From positions 59,434,084 through 59,498,083 of the forward strand of contig CM026426.1 in NCBI GenBank assembly GCA_014871385.1: a stretch of DNA of 64,000 nucleotides, in the 5' to 3' direction. Under the pieces are notes generated by a model, which saw only the letters and a list, made by a program, of their open reading frames with translations, was not told the origin of the DNA and searched no databases. Both the position numbers and the translations under genes were made by a program. Below are positions 1-12,488 of this stretch, piece after piece (within the stretch, counting starts at the first letter, position 1; the number at the start of each line of letters is the position of its first letter). The stretch is from Ceratodon purpureus. Its lineage: Eukaryota > Streptophyta > Bryopsida > Pseudoditrichales > Ditrichaceae.

Positions 1-93
1 AATAGTGAATTGAAAGTTACCTGCGATATTCGATCGTTAATTTGGATTACAACGAGCTAGTGCGCGATATAGCCCACTATGAACTACTAGTAA

Positions 94-114
94 TTTAGCT
101 CACTATGAGCTAAA
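94..114. repeat. A-family palindrome, single copy
   Basis: An inverted repeat with arms TTTAGCTCAC and GTGAGCTAAA around one central base, here with one internal change. It is the leftmost copy in the window. It suggests that unit A starts left of position 1. Confidence 0.8.
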
Positions 115-508
115 TTCTTTTAAAATCAGTACGAAAAGATGGCGTTTAACTTCACGAATTATGACGTTCGGTTTTATATTCACGAAGTAAGCATTCGGGC
201 ATGAATTCCTCACTTCCACTTAGACTATACTAGGTTCATGTTCGTTACAATATTCTGTGGATCTTATCTTCATTGATTATAAATTATAAATGACTACGTA
301 CAAACACTGAACCGTACTGTATCTAAGGGTAAGTTGTTTGAGTCATACTATAAACATAGCGTATAGTAAAACAATTCGTATCTCGGGAACAAGTATCTCA
401 GTTATATCCTAAACTTTCAGTCAGTTGCAAATTAGCTCTGTGTGAGGTAAGTCAAAGTCTGCTCAAAATGAGCTAAATCAAATCTTGATCTCCGTGAAGT
501 AAGTGGAG

Positions 509-791
509 TTTTGCTCACAGTGAGCTAAGTCCATTTTAGCTCACAGTGAGCCAAGTCCGTTTTAGCTCACAGTGAGCTAAGTCCGTTTTAGCTCACAGTG
601 AGCTAAGTCCATTTTAGCTCACAGTGAGCTAAGTCCGTTTTAGCTCTCAGTGAGCTAACTCCGTTTTAGCACAGATTGAGCTAAGTCACAGTTAACTCAT
701 ACTGAGCTAAGTCTAATTTAGCTCATAGTGAGCTAAGTCCAATTCAGCTGACAGTGAGCTAAGTACAATTTAGCTCATAATGAACGAACTC
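509..791. repeat. 26-bp tandem array of the A-family palindrome
   Basis: About eleven head-to-tail units of 26 bp. Each is the 21-bp palindrome plus a GTCCG/GTCCA-type linker. Unit starts fall near 535, 561, 587, 613, 639, 665, 691, 717, 743 and 769. Central units are nearly identical, and copies at both edges (from about 430, and after 770) are degenerate, as expected for a satellite renewed from its middle. No gene lies in 1-2690. Confidence 0.92.
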
Positions 792-2694
792 CACTTCAGC
801 ACAGATGGACCCAACTCGTATTCAGCCTACCCTTTTCTAACACCAACTTCGCATACATAGTTATATCGCACAATATCTTCAACAAAATTTGATCGCTATA
901 AGGAGGACGCAAACATTACAAATACAACAAGAAAAAATCAACATTCAAAAATATATCTCAGTTAAAAATGTACTCATTTTCCCGGATAATTACGGACATA
1001 ATCAAAGAATTCGTAAATTAATTCTGAGAACTCTCGGGTACACTCATCAATTCGGACATGATTCGATTCTGATATATAATCGATATTATGAATCACCACC
1101 TACGGTCTAAGTTTACATACAAATCAGTAACCAAATAAGGTAACACAGAATCAACTACAATGATTATGAGTGCTACTTCTTTCAATAAGACAATCACCCA
1201 GGAAATTGAAAATGCTGCTAGTACATCTGTATGCACAGGCAATCACCTGTTAAGAGTCCTTGGATGCTCCCAGAGAAACGTTGGTCACTAAATATCTCCC
1301 AAGAACTTCACAACTATGGACTACGGTCTCATTCTATCAGTACGTGTAAGTAGAGTTCACACAGACGAAGGGGCAGTGAAATCTGCAATCGCAAACTCAA
1401 GAAGAGAAACCCTACAGAGCAATACACGAAGACAACCCCAGCAGACTAAGACAGACTCCACATACCGATACTGTGAAAGAAAGGCGAGAGAATGAGAAGC
1501 GAGGACGTGATAACCCTGGACCCCAAGCATTCTCGAACGGCACTTTGAATTTAGCGGGAACATTCGACATCCCCATTTAGGCGGGAAGGATGTATTCTTT
1601 TATTGTCCTTTCACCGTTGGTCCATTCTGAGGATGCAGCACAATCTCAGCTTGTCCTTTCCCAGCGCTTTGCGCTCCATTTTAGGTGGCGGTACCTTTGC
1701 ACCACTTTATTCCACAGTATGGAGTAGCCAGGACGTCGACATGAATGCTTTCAACGAATATGGCTAATTACAGAAGGAGGCATTGTATAGGGGCGAGAGA
1801 CTTTCGTTGTGTTCTAGTCAGTTAGGTAGATTCGGCATAATTTTGCATCCATGACCTCCTCACCTTCTTGGTTTATGCTCTCCAACATCGGGAACTACAG
1901 AGGTCAACATACACTTTGACAAACAAGTGACTTCTGACCTGTCAAGATAGGAAATTCGATACGGGGAATAGATGGACCTGGTGTCTGTTGGTGGGAAATA
2001 ATAAAATTACTCTTAGAGATGCTCCTCTGGATTTCTTTTGGTTGTGGTGAAAAACATAGAATTTCAAGAATCACATACACAAACCATAGATGTCGAAACG
2101 ATTTACTTGTACTAAAAAGAACTATCATGTTGCAAACATTGGTATATAATCACATAATACCGTGAGCATATTCTTGGGAGAGAATACGGGATACTTCAAA
2201 ATAGGATTTCAAAAACATTTGGAAAAACTGAAACTAGTAATGAAAGGGAATATAAATCGAATATAATATTTAATAGGAATGAACCACGTTTCAAATCAAA
2301 GTAATTTCCTTCTCATAAAGAAGAACTTGAATTTTATAATTAAGTTCTTAGGAAGTTAATTATCCATCTTGGATTACTCCGTGTCTTTTATGACAAGTAC
2401 ATATAACAAAGTTAAACCGTTCCATTTTAAGGAAGCTCAAACGTTTATGAACATGACCTCAACTCATTGTTCTAATGGGAAATAGATATGATATACCCAT
2501 GGTTAAAGTGTTAATTAATATAGTATGTGATACGTAAATAATCAATTAAAACAATTCATGTGACAAACCACATGAATATGAAACGACTGAGCCAAAAAAC
2601 CAGCCATTTTGATACACATTTATCTCATTTAAATCTAGAGAACAGAATGGTCAAATTGATATGTATTACAGTTGTACTAATGAAATGCGTGACG

Positions 2695-2813
2695 CCCCTA
2701 AACCCTGATCCCTATCCTTATATCCTAAACCCTAGTTACCCTAGACCCTATACCCTATACTCTATACCCTAAACCCTAGTTACCCTAAACCCTATACCCT
2801 ATACTCTAAACCT
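2695..2813 (+). repeat. Interstitial telomere-like repeats
   Basis: A run of degenerate CCCTAAA units and variants such as CCCTATA and CCCTAGTTA. CCCTAAA is the usual plant telomere unit on this strand. The unit is too degenerate and short for a functional telomere. A smaller patch occurs near 47630 in unit B. Confidence 0.8.
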
Positions 2814-3539
2814 TATACATTGAACATTTACAGATAATAGTGCATACGAAAATTAAATCATCTGCTTTTCGAGGTGATAATTTTGTTTTGTTAATTAACT
2901 TGGTTTCATTCAAATTCCATTATACACAGAAGCGGGTCATACATAATTTCACAATAATGTTAAAACACATGCACTGTGAATACATAAACTATATAATATT
3001 TGTAATTTTGGATTTTTCGTACGGAAGTGATGTATCTTACCCATAAATATTAGAAATGTTTTGAATTGGACACGTATTGTGTCATTATTTTTGCATCTAC
3101 ATAATAAGTCTAGTATTATAGTATTTTCTAACTACTAATACAACCTCAAATTCCTTACTCTTTTTCGTTTCATATTTGAATAGTTAAATTTGTTGTTAAA
3201 ATTTACGTAATATTATTCTATGGTATAGGGTCTCATACGGCAGAAGAGGATTGCAAAATTCATTACGGTAAAAATTAGAGTTAATCTTAGTTGCATTTCC
3301 ATCTACAAATTAGATTCTACATGAGTACTAGGAATTTAACTAGTGAATATAAAGCTTTGTTTCCTGCACATTGCTTAAGGTCATTTATTCTTCTTTCACA
3401 GAAGACAAACTAATTATTAGTCAGATAATTAAGGAATTGTTTGTGAAACATTTGCTCAATAAATCATGAACATGAACATTATAACATATTAATATTGTAT
3501 ATTTAATAATTTCCCCGTATAATCCTATTAAATTTTTAT

Positions 3540-5930
3540 TCTTCCATTATTCTTTGTTTTTTTTTTTAAAGTTTTTTTAATTGACTTCTTGGCCATCGCT
3601 TGTATTATTTTATTTTTTGTCCTTCTATTCTTCTCTCACTCTATTTTATCTCTTCTTTGAATCTTACAATAATATTTACCCATTGTTTTATTAATTGTTT
3701 ATTTTATTAGCCACCTATTCCCTATCATTCTAATTTTATACTTCCTATGGATACACCATTCTAGTATCTTCGCTTTCTTTGATTCTTCCATGAGTCATCC
3801 AACCGTTCCTCTACTTTTTCATCTTTCTATTTCTCTCCCTCTCTACTTCATCATTTTTAATTATTCTATTCTTCAACCATTTATTTTATTTTATTTTATT
3901 TTATGTTATCATTATTATTATATACATCATCAATTATACTCTCTTTTCTTTTCATTCTTCCATTGCTCATCCTTTGTAGTATATTTCCTTTCTTTAATCA
4001 TCCATTATTGGTCATCCATCTTTTCACTTCGTCTTTCATCCTGAATCTTTACCTAGGCTTCCCTATCTATTGAATCTCATTCTATTCTTTTCTTTCTTAA
4101 TATTACTTTTGAAATTATTTTTTTAATATTTTATTTGGCTTCTATTATATCCTCTTATCTTTATTACGCTTGCATGGATCTTCCATCCTTTTCCCCTAGT
4201 TTATAATTCTTCTATTCCTCTCTCTCTCTAGCATTTTTTCTTAACTATTCTAATCTTCTTCCATTTTTTTTTTAATATTACTATTTTCAATATATTTTAT
4301 TGGGCTTCGTCTCTATCCCCCTATTTTTCAACTATTTCATTGGTCATCCATCCTTTCCTCTACTTTTCAATCCTTCTATTCCTCTCTCTATGTACCATTT
4401 TTTCTTCATTCTTCTATCCTACTTCTATTGTTTTTTGTTTTTTTAATTTTATTTCTTATTAGTTTAAATTAAAATCTTTTTTAATTATTTTATTGGTCAT
4501 CTTTTCAATTATACTGTCTTTTTATTCATCCACAGGTCACCCATCCTTTCTTTTTGTATTTCATCCTTCTATTATCGCCCAATCTTTTTCACCATTTTTT
4601 TATTAATATAAATATGTTTTTGGAAATAATTTATTGGTAGTATTTTCTATCATCCTATATTTCTATTTGCCCATTGGTCATCTATCATTTCCCTTGATAT
4701 TTCATACTTCTACTCTCTCCCAATCTATTTCTCCATTTTTTCTTATGTTATTTTTTAATTTTTTTATTTACTGTATTGGTCTTCCTTTCTATCCTTCTAT
4801 CTTTTCATTCGCCCATTGGTTATCCTCAATTTTCTTAGTTTTTCATCCTTCTATTCCTATCCGTCCTTATTTCATCTTTTTACTTTTCTCCTATTATTAA
4901 TGAATGTTATTTTTTTAATTATTATTCTTTAGTTATTTCATTGGGCTTCGTCTCTATCTTGTTTTTTTTACTATTCCACTGATCATCCATCCTTTCACTT
5001 GGTTTTCATCCCCCTATTTCTTTCTGTATGTACCATGTCTTTTTGAATCTTCTATTATACTTCTATTATTTTTTTTTATCTTTATTTAATTATTTTAGTG
5101 CTCTTGTAGTCTATCTTGTTTTGTTTTTGCTCTCCGATTAGTCATCCATCCTTTCACTTATATTTTCATCTTTTTCTTCTATTGCTCTTTATTTAAAGAT
5201 TTTTTTTATTCTTCTATTCTTCTACCATTTAATTATTTTTAATTTTGTTTTTAATTTATTTTATTGCTCTTCTTTTCTATCATTCTAACTCTTTATTTCG
5301 TCCATTGGTCTCGCCTCCCTTTCGTAGTTTCTAATCCTTCTATTCATGTTCCTCTCTATTTTTTTACTTTTTTTGAATTCTTCTATTCTTCTAACTTCTT
5401 CCATTGTTTTTTTTTTAATATTTTTTTTTAATATTTAATTGGTCTTCTATTTCATCCTCCTATCTTTGTATTCGTCCATTGGTCATCCATCTCTTTTGTA
5501 GTTTCTCATCCTTCTATTCCTTTTCTTCTTTATTTTTTTGATTTTTATTATTCTTCTATTCTTCTACATTCTTTCATTTGTTTTTTTTAATATTTTTTTT
5601 TAATATTTTTTTGGTCTTCTTTTCTATCCTCCTATCTTTTTATTATTCCATTGGTCATCACTCTTCTTTCCAACTTTTCCATCATTCTATTCTTCTTACG
5701 TTCATTTTTTTCTTTTTTTCACTCTTAAATTCTGCTTCCATTATATTTTTTTTTAACTTGGCTATTTTATTTTATTACTCTTCTATTATTTTGTTTTATC
5801 TTTTTAGTGATGAATTCAATAATCCATTCTTTTTCTTAGTCTTTTATCCTTCTATATCTCTCGAATTATTATTTATAATTTTTTTAATCTTTAAATATTC
5901 TTCTTTTGTTGTCAAAATTAACATGAATTA
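3540..5930 (+). repeat. Pyrimidine-rich degenerate repeat region
   Basis: About 2.4 kb of nearly pure T and C on the plus strand. The phrase GGTCATCCATCCTTTC and variants recurs near 4008, 4333, 4536, 4675, 4810, 4985, 5140, 5303, 5481 and 5653, about every 135-200 bp, usually followed by TTCTATTCTTCT-like runs. This looks like an old minisatellite. The F/S/L-rich reading frames across it are composition artefacts. The stretches 2814-3540 and 5930-6470 are AT-rich with nothing I can identify. Confidence 0.65.
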
Positions 5931-6469
5931 CTAATTATGAAATATTTAATTAACCATTTATGTAATATGACTTGATTATATATAAGAATAATAAATGATA
6001 TAACGATGAGTGTTCATTTAATATAAGTATTATGTTACATTTTTTTTAATGGATTCTTTATACGTATATATATACCAATACGTATTACTGCTGTTACAAA
6101 TTTATTTCTGTGAATAACATTAGTATTGCATTCATAAATAGCTTAAAGTGTGGTAAAAAATAAAATAATTGTAGTGATAAGATTAAATTCACATTTTCGA
6201 TGACTTGATTTTACAAGTTTCTATTTTATTTGAAATTTCTTATTTAGATTAAATATACGTCAAGTAATTGTCATAGAAATAAGTTATTCAATGATTGCGA
6301 ACTGAAAGGTTTCCAATTGAATTTAATTTTGCCAAATCATTGGATATTTTCAAAATAAAAATAATATATAGAATTTGAAAAATATAAAAATAAAAAAATC
6401 GTGTTAATATGCTGAGTGGTCACTTTACAACCTACATGAGTAATTAATGTGGTCTCGAAGGGCTTTCCA

Positions 6470-6998
6470 TCGATGACACGTGGCAGAGCGACAATGGCCG
6501 GGTTACCTGCCCGCAGCCGCCAAATTTTTGCCGGGCTGCCCACGAAATCAATTCGTGAACAGCCCACGACACCCTTCTCCGGAACACGCGCTTGCATCTT
6601 CCCTCGCTAGTTTTCCCGTCGTCTCTCATCATCCCCGGAACATGGCGTCGGTCGGTTTTGATCGCATTGTGCTACCTCTATCTCCTTTAGGGTTTCCGTC
6701 TCTCATTTGATTTTGTTGTGTCTTCCTAGCGTTGTTGCTGTTCTTGTAGTGTAGCGGGCATATTTCCTCAGATGTTTCCGGCAGTTACGAGGACAGTCGC
6801 CTCTCTAGGTAGACCTTCGTAGGAATTATTTTCGAGCGATTTGTTCCTTGGAACCCTACGTTTCTTGTACTGTGATCGCGTCTTCTGATATCTTTCCACC
6901 CTGATTTCGCGAACATTTCACACTGTTTCTGTTACTTGAAGACTACTTCAAAGACGAGGTGGACGCGCCGCTGCAGTCGTGGAAACCCCCGGTTTTAT
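6470..6998 (+). promoter_or_regulatory. GC-rich 5' leader/promoter region of gene A
   Basis: After 6 kb of AT-rich sequence the composition changes sharply at about 6470 to a GC-rich island, as is common around plant transcription starts. A good splice donor (GTGAGT) follows at 6999. Matching acceptors are seen at 7320 (TTTTGCAG) and near 7991 (TTCTACAG). The coding ATG at 8989 directly follows another acceptor (TGTTTGCAG). I infer a multi-exon non-coding leader across 6.5-8.99 kb. Unit B has a similar arrangement at 49560-49801. No transcript evidence is available. Confidence 0.4.
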
Positions 6999-8222
6999 GT
7001 GAGTTCCTTTTTGTGATTGTTGTTACTTCGTTTTGTAGATAGTGTGCGTTTCTGTTGGTGCTTGGTAGTTTGTCTGGAAGGAGAGAGTAGTCATCCTTGG
7101 GTACAAGTAGTACCTGTGGACGGTACGCATCATGTGTATACTTCTATGTTTTGTAACGTTTTGTTCCCGGGTTGATTAGTTCTACTTGTTTGTTTCGCAC
7201 ATTTCTCTATCTGTGCGTTGTTTGTTGTCTTTCTTTATTTTTGTTCTCGTTCACAATGTCGGTTTACCGAAGAATGCGTGTTGCATATATGTTGCACTAA
7301 ATTTCAAATGCATTTTGCAGTGAACACCATGTTCCCGGGTTTTCAGCTTCTCCTTGACGTCGTCTACTGAAGAGCTCCCCAGTTTATAGACGTGTTAGTT
7401 ATTTCACCAAACCTTTGAGATGTTTTCTATGCTTTTTTGAAGCTCTTGAACACAGCCATATTCATTGTCGTTCTGGAAACTAAATGTTTAGGGTGCCTAG
7501 TATATTGAGTAGGTCGTGATGTTGGCTAATGAAGTCGTTGCACTTCTGTTGTCGCAGTATTGCAAGTTGCAATCTTGAAGGAATCCAAGACGTGCGCTAT
7601 CTTTAACCTATATACGTCAGAGCTAAAGAATAGTGGTACGCAATCTAGTCGATGCACACTTTGTCGTTTCCCTGCAATTGAGCTTGCAGGTGTACAGAAT
7701 TAGCTTTTTAAAGTAATACAGGGTAGCCTTTTCTCTTGCTTAAATTAGGTTGTTTAGATTGTTTAGTGTACACTCGCTTATTGATCAAGATAATATGTGT
7801 TTATTTATTTGTAACTGCGAAATGAATCCGTATTTGTTGTTGATAGAAATTCTCGAACTGAGGTCAATGTATTGCTGGGGACATTGTCTGTTCTAAATGT
7901 AAATGATTTATACTCCGTTCTGTTTGTAATTCGAGATTACACTCTAATGCCTTGAACGATTTGGACTAACCTTTTTTCTCTAATTTCTACAGTGAACAAT
8001 CAAACTGAAGGGGAGGAGCAGTGGACTGGCCTTCCGTTTTGATAGTACAGATAGTTCAAAACTTATGTGCAATACTGTTGCACTATTAGAGCACAGTTTC
8101 ACCAGGTACTGAGAGCAGAATTCCTGTTTCCAGGGTAACCTTTTTATATAAAATGCATTATGTTAAACATGTTGTAGTTTCATGTACCGGTAACCTAAAT
8201 ACTCTAGAAAAATTGGGGTTTA

Positions 8223-8492
8223 TTTAGCTCACTGTGAGCTAAATTGTAGTATAACTTCAAAAATTTAGTTCACAATGAGCTAAATAATAGTGCAACATAG
8301 ACGATTTAGCTCACAGTAAGCTAAGTCGTAGTGCAACTTAGAGGATTTAGCTCACTATGAGCTAAATTCTAGTGCAACTTAGAGGATTTAGCTCACTGTG
8401 AGCTAAATCTTAGTGCAACCTATTCTCATATTTAGCTCACGCAGAGCTAAATGAGAGTCCAACTTAGAGATTTTAGCTCATACTGAGCTAAA
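8223..8492. repeat. 41-bp periodic array of seven A-family palindromes
   Basis: Palindrome copies start at 8223, 8264, 8305, 8346, 8387, 8431 and 8472, so spacing is 41 bp except one of 44. Spacers share a TAGTGCAACTTAGAGGA-like core that drifts between copies, while the palindrome arms are better conserved. The array lies in the inferred last leader intron of gene A. Confidence 0.9.
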
Positions 8493-8715
8493 TCCTATGC
8501 CCTCGAAACCAATGTTGCTATTTGTGAACTTAATCTTCTCAACAACTCCGATACAGTACTAATGACCTTTGCGTTGTTCTGATAATAAAGTACTTACTGT
8601 CGCTAAGGGTGAGCTAAACGATTTAAATTTACTTGAAACACTACAGATCCAAGTCGTGAGCTTACTATATATTACTAACAATCTAGGTCCATGTACTTTA
8701 GCAGGCGATTCATAG

Positions 8716-8868
8716 TTTAGCTCACAGTGAGCTAAATGCTTGGGGATAAAAACGCAATAGCCAACACCTAACTTCTTTATATGATTATTAACATTTTAGC
8801 TCACAGTGAGCTAAATCTCTCGTCAGAATTGGTTTGATTTGTGTACATTTGGCTCACAGTGAGCAAAA
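8716..8868. repeat. Three dispersed A-family palindromes
   Basis: Copies at 8716-8736, 8795-8815 and a weaker one at 8848-8868, just upstream of the coding start of gene A. Unlike the preceding array they are not regularly spaced. Confidence 0.8.
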
Positions 8869-8988
8869 CTAATCAGTGGTGTTCATTATGTCTCAAGCGA
8901 GAATCCACAGCATGAATAAGATTGAAACTTTGTTAGACATCTACGAGAACTATGTTGTACTGATATAAACTTCTCGGTATGTTTGCAG

Positions 8989-10437
8989 ATGACGATGGCG
9001 TCCTCAGTTCTAATGCCAGATGGTTACGACATGAGTCACCTCGATCCATTTATTGAAATATTTACAAACCCTAATCCAACAACCCCCTTCTTTGAACCGT
9101 CCTTGGAGAACTCCTACGGTTCCCTCTGGAAGTTCAAGACCCAGGTCGAGGGCTGGTCTCTTGCCGTATCTAGGTACAACAAGATTGTGCGGATATTGCA
9201 CAAGGAGAAGAACAGTCCACGATACCTAGATCTCTCTACACATGAACGAGTGAAAGTTATCGAAGAACATCACCGAAAGTACATTGTACTAACGGTTGGT
9301 GCTGTGGACCCAGAATCAGAATGTGATCTAACACATGTCCACTCCTTGATAATCGAGGTTGGAGTTCCACATTCTCGATTTGACCCGGAGCCGTTGATCA
9401 ACAGCATGATCGGAACATCATGCGAGGATCTCCGACATGACGTAGAGAAGACCTCGTGGAGGAATGATGATGGTACAGAGTTGAGCGCCGTATCTTTTGG
9501 ACGTAGATTGAATCGTATATTCTTGACCCTAACGCATTACATAACCGACAAATCAGTCTCCAAGATCTCTACTGTTCCGTTACATAGCACTGCGCTCGTT
9601 TCTATGCGTGAAGACTCTGCTGCTCCATCTCGGGGGAGCATTCAGCAGACTGAGGCATCACCCATTCCGGCTCCATCTCGTTCACGTGCAAGCAAGCGCC
9701 CGGCCATTGACGTGCCCGAAGCATCCACTTCGAAGAAGAGGCGGAAGCAAACAGGGAAGGCAGGAAGCTCGGGATCCGGACTAACTCAGACAGAGGAAAC
9801 TAAGAAGGCGAAAGCAAAGGGAAAGGAAAAGGACGTATCAGATTATCAGAAGTTTACAGAGATCCAGAAGACATTCTGGGATGACTGTGAATCCGCATAT
9901 GTCTTTGATATGAAGACCACATTCCTTGTTAATGTCAAGCAGTGTCACATTGCGAAGGATGAGTATATTGTCCGGGACTTAGAGAGAGATATTGTTAAAT
10001 CTGTGAAAGAGGAGCTCGTTAGGATGGGAGACATTAACCAGAGACAGAAGGTTTGCCTAATGCCAGTGACCGACAATTTGCAGCTCCTGCCAGAGAAACC
10101 GAAGTCGTGGGGCGACATAAAAGACGGAAAGTTTATGATAATCAATGGTCAACATAGTATAGTAGCTTCACAGGAGTTACAGGTTTCAGGTTGCGGGGAA
10201 AAGAGGAAGAAGGAGTTCGAATACTGGGACGCGTACATCGTATGGAGCAAAGACGCTATGATCTTAGTCAGAATCTCCGAGTTTTATAATATGTGTAACC
10301 ATCTTAATCACGCGCAACCTACATGGGGTACTAACATTCTGAGTGCGCGGAATGTCTGGATTAGCCAGGAGAAACCTACGAATATGAAAGACAACAATCG
10401 AAACAACGGAGCACAATACAACACCAAGAAATATCAG
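8989..10437 (+). CDS. Gene A exon 1: N-terminal region and ParB/Srx-like domain
   Basis: The frame opens at ATG 8989, directly after a splice acceptor, and runs 483 codons to a donor after a CAG codon. Residues 1-200 are unrecognised. Residues about 205-290 are basic and low-complexity, with KKRRK-type patches that could act as nuclear localisation signals. Residues about 305-440 resemble a ParB/sulfiredoxin-like N-terminal domain: hydrophobic strands lead to IINGQH at 385-390, followed by an Ala-containing helix. This matches the GxHR...A core of ParB folds, with Gln in place of the usual variable residue. The domain call rests on motif and context, not a search. Unit B encodes a diverged homologue at 51065. 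Confidence 0.7.
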
Positions 10438-10889
10438 GTATATATAATTGAATATTATTCGCAATTTCTTGAATATACAGGTTCGTGGGTTAATGTACAT
10501 CAATTTAGCTCACTGTGAGCTAAACTGAGAATTCTATTTATCCAGACCAAGAAGGCCGCATTTGGCTCACTGCAAGCTAAATTAGTTATTTAATATGAAA
10601 TAATCAGCTCTACAGATGTATGGCTTGCGGATTTGAATATTTGAATTGTTGTCTTCATCGTGAATGGTAATAAATAAATAATTGAAAGGTCTTCGAATGT
10701 TTATGATTGTTAAGATGTATTGTCTATGGTTCGATAGAAATACAATTGCATGACAATACTGGTTTGTGAAGCAATATACTTGCATAAGTGTAGTAACTGT
10801 TTAGAGATTAATTATCGAATTTTAGTCTATCTAATTTATAACTTTGGTTTTGGAAGAAATTTGTGGACTTGCTTATCAAGAGATTTCAG
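10438..10889 (+). other. Gene A intron 1 with two palindromes
   Basis: A GT-AG intron in phase 0. It holds A-family copies at 10504-10524 and, degenerate, at 10561-10581. The remainder is AT-rich with nothing else recognised. Confidence 0.75.
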
Positions 10890-12185
10890 AACATCGATCC
10901 GAGCAAAGAGGGGAAGCAAATCCAGGGGCCAGCAGACATAAAGAATGAAATGGTAATAATCACCGCCCCGGAAGATCATTACAGTCTGTGGAAGGAGTTT
11001 ATCACGAAGCACAGCACCGGAGAGTTGATAGATCCAGAAACCTGTGAAAGGTTTAATCAGAAAAAGGGATTCAAGGGCGGAAAGGCATTCCAACTTCAAC
11101 GCAGTTTCTTCCGTGGAATGGGCTTCATGACAGAAGAGGAGACGAAGTCACTGGTGATACACTTACTCATGCAGACGAAGAATTGGAAGTATCGATACCC
11201 CAAGGTATCAGTACACAAAACCCGGGGCACAGTATTGCCACATCACTACTCATCTGGAGACTGGATGGCCAAGAAGAAGAGGAAGCGGATCTGTATCCAG
11301 GAACTCCATGACATCAAACTGACTCTCGGGCTTTGCAACAAGGATATGACTATCAACCGCGACAAGTGGCACGAGTGGAAGGATAAGCACGGTGTCTTCA
11401 GCGCCACGTTGAACGTTCTTCTGGACCGGCCTGACAAGGCATTTTATGGTTTTCGAGCTGAGAAGAAAGGGATGTTTAAGAGGTCAAGGGATTTGACGGA
11501 TAAATGGCCCAATGTGTTTCCATTCTTTAAGAAGTTTCTGGAGGTGAAAGGTAATTTCGTGGCTCCCAAAGGTCGGATTCGTACAAGATTATTCAATGCC
11601 GTGAAAATGGAGTTTGGGCAGCACTTCATCTACGACAGTGCTCCGCGACTTGGACTGGCATTATTGGATTTGCGAGATACCCCCGGCCATTCGACAAAGG
11701 ATGACACTGTCGAGAATCCGTTCTTCAAGCCGTTTATGAAGAAACTTCTACTCTTAAAAACTCCAGGTGTCTCCGACCCGGAAGTTTGGGTCTGGATTAG
11801 TGCTTCACAGCACAGGAACGCCCAGGCAATCGCATACGGTGAGAAGTACATGAAAGGTTACGAGGTGATTCCATCAAGGTATATTCCCGCGAAGAACGAA
11901 CGCCTGAACGATCATACTACTAGGAACTCCGGGAAGGATGAGTTGTACCTTGTATTCTTGGTGCGTGCCGGTAGGAGCGAAGAGAAGAAAAAGGTAAAGG
12001 CGGTATACAAAGCTCCTAACACAAACTATTATACAGTTTACGGACTGTATAAGGAAGCTCATTTACGACTGAATGCTCGGGAACTCCGGATGGAGTTCTC
12101 CATAGAGCTCTTGAAGACCTTTTGCTTACCTGGGGAGAACTTCTGGGGCGTGTTTAGTGGAACAAAGTGTATGCTAGCCGCTCGG
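10890..12185 (+). CDS. Gene A exon 2: DNA-methyltransferase-like region
   Basis: Open for 432 codons in the frame continued from exon 1. The C-terminal third resembles beta-class N4-cytosine/N6-adenine DNA methyltransferases. A helix that would precede motif I (MEFSIELLKTF) leads to FSGTK at about 905-909, where the family has FxGxG. The next exon continues with the expected (aromatic)-G-I-(acidic) strand. A DPPY-like motif IV is not clear; LLDLRDTP sits near its expected place. I therefore call the fold but not the activity. ParB-like plus methyltransferase fusions are known in bacterial and phage proteins. The homologous exon in unit B keeps the order but not the sequence. Confidence 0.6.
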
Positions 12186-12488
12186 GTAAGTAACTGTATT
12201 TAATTTCTATGACTCAATTTTGTCTTAGTGAGTATTAACTGAATTAGCTCAGAGTGAGCTAAAGTGAAGTCCGAAACTCGTGTACCTTAATTTGTATTCA
12301 TTAAATTTAGCTCAGTATGAGCTAAATAGTATGTCACGCTTTCGATTAAAAAATGTATGGTTCTCTAGTGCTATTGAAATTGAAATATCCCTAGGAATCC
12401 ACGTCGGTGAGGCTGCCAGAATTTAGCTCATAGTGAGCTAAATGTTTCTTTCCTAATCCATTCTAATTTTTAAGTGTGTTCTGTCCAG
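12186..12488 (+). other. Gene A intron 2 with three palindromes
   Basis: A phase-0 intron from GTAAGTAAC to CTGTCCAG. It carries A-family copies near 12243-12263, 12306-12326 and 12422-12442. About a fifth of its length is palindrome. Confidence 0.8.

Noticed and set aside
889-1110. Small ORF of 73 codons
   Set aside because: No start context, homology or codon pattern supports it; similar ORFs occur by chance in AT-rich DNA.
3790-5934. Membrane-protein-like ORFs rich in Phe, Ser and Leu
   Set aside because: They are frames through the pyrimidine-rich repeat.
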